DNA of 7,979 bases from Candidatus Thalassarchaeaceae archaeon (GTDB lineage: Archaea > Thermoplasmatota > Poseidoniia > Poseidoniales > Thalassarchaeaceae), in NCBI GenBank assembly GCA_013330385.1, contig DUIL01000065.1, forward strand, positions 1 through 7,979, written 5' to 3'. The position numbers were made by a program, and so were the translations under genes. This document shows, piece by piece, positions 5,974-7,979 of this stretch; the first letter of the stretch is position 1; each line of letters opens with the position of its first letter. The notes below the pieces were generated by a model. It was not told the DNA's origin, did no database searches, and saw nothing but the letters and a program-made list of their open reading frames with translations.

Positions 5974-7979
5974 TCAAGCAGAAGGTTGAGTCTCAGGGCC
6001 AGTGGATATTGTATCAATGACATTAGCCAGCCGTTCTACAATACTGACCTTCTCTTCAGCGCCAACAAGTGCATGATGAAGAACTTCATCAAGAGAATTA
6101 ACAGGAATAATCTCAACCTTAGATTCGTACTTCTCGTCAATCAAGACATCCTGTTCGTTACTTCGAGGAATTATCACTTTCTCGATACCGGACTTAACCG
6201 CTGCTTCTATCTTTGCAGACACACCACCTATTGGAAGAACCTCACCTCTAACTGAAAGTGAGCCTGTCATAGCCAGATTCTGAGCGATTGGGACATTTTC
6301 GAATGCACTAATGATAGCAGTGGCCATTGTTATGGAAGCACTATCACCATCGACATTATGAGTTCCCGGGAATTGAACGTGAAGATCATAATCTTGGATA
6401 TCTTTACCGGTTAGTTTCTTGACTACCGCACTGATGTTGGTGACTGACTCCTGAGCAAGGTCAGACAGACCTCCTGTGGCGATGACCTTGCCCGAGCGGC
6501 CTTGCGCAGGGGTAACCATGGCTTCGACAGGCAGCACTACACCGGAATAATCGGAGAGACCGGTGTCTGCGCCAAGTACTGCTAAACCATTGACTCTTCC
6601 AACTCGATTGCCTCGGTTAACTAGCATTGCATACTCAGACTGGCGTTCAAGATACCGGTCTGCAACCTGCTGCTCTAATGGTTTAGCTATCATACGAGCA
6701 CGGGTGACATGCTCTGAATAAACCAAAGGTGAATTGTCCTCTGCAGCTAAATCTCCTGCGATACGGACTAAACCGCCCAGTTCTCTAAGGCGTAGGGATA
6801 ACTTACCTCTACGACCACTACGGCGCTGAGCCTCTTTCAGAATTAATCCAATTGCCTTCTTATCGAAATGAGGGATTGACTTGCCACTATCCTTCTTCAT
6901 CTCATTGAGTACCTCTTGGGCTACGAACCTAACCAGCCTTCGACGGTTGCGTTCGGTATCTCTCATATCGGTGTTAACATAGACCTCGTAACCATAACCT
7001 CGTATTCTGCTTCTAAGTGCAGGGTGCATATTCTGAATACTGTCTAGGTTTCCTGCTGCTACTAGAATAAAGTCAGTAGGAACGGGTTCTGATTTTGTCA
7101 AAGCCCCACTGCTTCGCTCTGAGCGGCCAGATATTGACAGGGCTTTCTCCTGCATAGCGACGAGCAAAGCTTGTTGCTCCTCCATCCTAAGCATGCGAAT
7201 TTCATCGACGTATAGAACGCCTTTGTTGGCTCTATGCACGGCACCAGGTTCTACCCTCTCATGAGCAGGAGTGGCTAAATCCGCTCCAGATTGGAATGGA
7301 TCATGACGGACATCACCAAGCAATGCTCCGGCTAGAGTTCCAGTAGCATCAATAAAAGGCACTTCATCTTCCTTATTGTGCTTGACCAACAATTTTGGAA
7401 TATTTCCATCATCACCTGCTGTCAATCTTGTTCGCAAGAAGAAATATCCAAAAACCAAAAGGAATGAACCAAAAATGAAAGTCAAAATTTCACCGGTAGA
7501 CAAAGTCGCCAACAATAAAGCCGCACCTACAACTAAGGCGATGAATAGTAGTGTGCGATTGGTGCGTTCACGTTGCTGCTTGATATGAGCACGTCGTTCA
7601 GAAATTATACTCGAACCACGCCCTGCTGGAACTGTTCTGATTCGAGGCTCATTCTCATCCTCATGGTTTCTGTAAACCAGAATATCCTCCAACTGTTCCT
7701 TAGGGAGGAATTCAGTCATAGAACGGGCAAGCATCGACTTTCCAGTTCCGGGCTCACCAACCATAATGATATGACGGCGTTGTTCTGCTGCCTTACGTAC
7801 AATGATTGATGCAGCCTCTTGGCCAATCACTTGGTCGACAAGATTCTCAGGAATTGGGACCTCTTCGGTAGAGTGTATATCCAAGGCTCTAGCCCATTCC
7901 TCAACAGGGGTTTTACAGATAGGATCTTTGTCCTCTGCAGCCCCAAAGGCGGCACCATCTTCCCACGATTCAAGTGGGT
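5974..7979 (-). CDS. lonB: LonB-type membrane ATP-dependent protease, 5' end outside the window
   Basis: Archaeal LonB is a membrane-anchored AAA+ Ser/Lys protease that degrades misfolded and membrane proteins. Numbered from the TTG at 7884 (636 residues), the order is DQVIGQ (17-22), Walker A GEPGTGKS (43-50), two membrane segments inserted in the AAA+ module (111-128 and 132-150), Walker B GVLYVDEI (222-229), sensor 1 AAGN (276-279), the LRSRI arginine-finger region (290-294), sensor 2 around KLSLRLREL (361-369), then the protease domain with Ser515 in DGDSASI and Lys558 in GGVSAKIEAA. The frame stays open through that TTG for at least 31 more codons to the right edge, reading a coding-like sequence ending in TPVEEWARAL, with no ATG or GTG in it. 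The real start therefore probably lies beyond the window and the protein is longer at its N-terminus. No N-terminal LAN substrate domain is seen, as expected for LonB. Confidence 0.95.
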   Translation of the reverse strand, partial: PLESWEDGAAFGAAEDKDPICKTPVEEWARALDIHSTEEVPIPENLVDQVIGQEAASIIVRKAAEQRRHIIMVGEPGTGKSMLARSMTEFLPKEQLEDILVYRNHEDENEPRIRTVPAGRGSSIISERRAHIKQQRERTNRTLLFIALVVGAALLLATLSTGEILTFIFGSFLLVFGYFFLRTRLTAGDDGNIPKLLVKHNKEDEVPFIDATGTLAGALLGDVRHDPFQSGADLATPAHERVEPGAVHRANKGVLYVDEIRMLRMEEQQALLVAMQEKALSISGRSERSSGALTKSEPVPTDFILVAAGNLDSIQNMHPALRSRIRGYGYEVYVNTDMRDTERNRRRLVRFVAQEVLNEMKKDSGKSIPHFDKKAIGLILKEAQRRSGRRGKLSLRLRELGGLVRIAGDLAAEDNSPLVYSEHVTRARMIAKPLEQQVADRYLERQSEYAMLVNRGNRVGRVNGLAVLGADTGLSDYSGVVLPVEAMVTPAQGRSGKVIATGGLSDLAQESVTNISAVVKKLTGKDIQDYDLHVQFPGTHNVDGDSASITMATAIISAFENVPIAQNLAMTGSLSVRGEVLPIGGVSAKIEAAVKSGIEKVIIPRSNEQDVLIDEKYESKVEIIPVNSLDEVLHHALVGAEEKVSIVERLANVIDTISTGPETQPSA

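Noticed and set aside
5947..6255. A 102-codon plus-strand frame opposite the 3' end of lonB.
   Set aside because: It lies opposite conserved Lon protease-domain codons and shows no domain or ribosome binding site.
1..7979. CRISPR arrays, tRNA or rRNA genes, insertion sequences, toxin-antitoxin or defence genes.
   Set aside because: No regularly spaced repeats, no tRNA-like cloverleaf, no transposase frame and no terminal repeats were seen; coding sequence fills nearly the whole window.

Overview
The window looks like a piece of an archaeal chromosome, most probably a marine euryarchaeon of the Poseidoniales (Marine Group II) / Thermoplasmatota type. The archaeal signs are read directly from the sequence: a LonB-type protease with two membrane segments inside its AAA+ module, a 51-residue zinc ribosomal protein L40e, and a UPF0147 family protein. 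The order-level placement is an inference from this gene mix plus bacterial- or eukaryote-like metabolic genes (group 1 P5C dehydrogenase, LysE/ArgO exporter, class III-type asparaginase). Base composition is moderate and even, coding density is very high, and no stretch of 300 bases lacks a gene.

Left block (1-2618, all minus strand, transcribed right to left): purA (adenylosuccinate synthase), a small basic protein with a candidate zinc site, a two-helix membrane protein, and the N-terminal 183 residues of delta-1-pyrroline-5-carboxylate dehydrogenase, which runs off the left edge. Gaps are 12-25 bases, so these four genes look like one operon. A perfect 8-base inverted repeat overlaps the purA stop codon.

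Middle block (2736-3572, plus strand): the ribosomal protein L40e gene, divergent from purA, followed closely by a LysE/ArgO family amino acid exporter. The divergent gap of about 117 bases must hold both promoters.

Right block (3567-7979, all minus strand): LonB protease (5' end outside the window), an isoaspartyl peptidase/L-asparaginase of the Ntn-hydrolase type, a UPF0147 protein and a class V PLP-dependent enzyme. A hairpin followed by a T-run sits between lonB and the asparaginase, so lonB is probably its own unit, while the asparaginase has its own strong ribosome binding site. The last gene overlaps the exporter gene tail to tail by six bases.

Functionally the window is housekeeping: purine synthesis, proline/glutamate catabolism, amino acid export, membrane protein quality control and isoaspartyl peptide or asparagine breakdown, plus three proteins of unknown or unassigned role. 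I saw no mobile element, CRISPR array, tRNA, rRNA or defence system, and no convincing new system. The items most worth a second look are the two small unknown genes between purA and the P5C dehydrogenase gene, the orphan class V enzyme, the inverted repeat at the purA stop, and the open LonB reading frame at the right edge.
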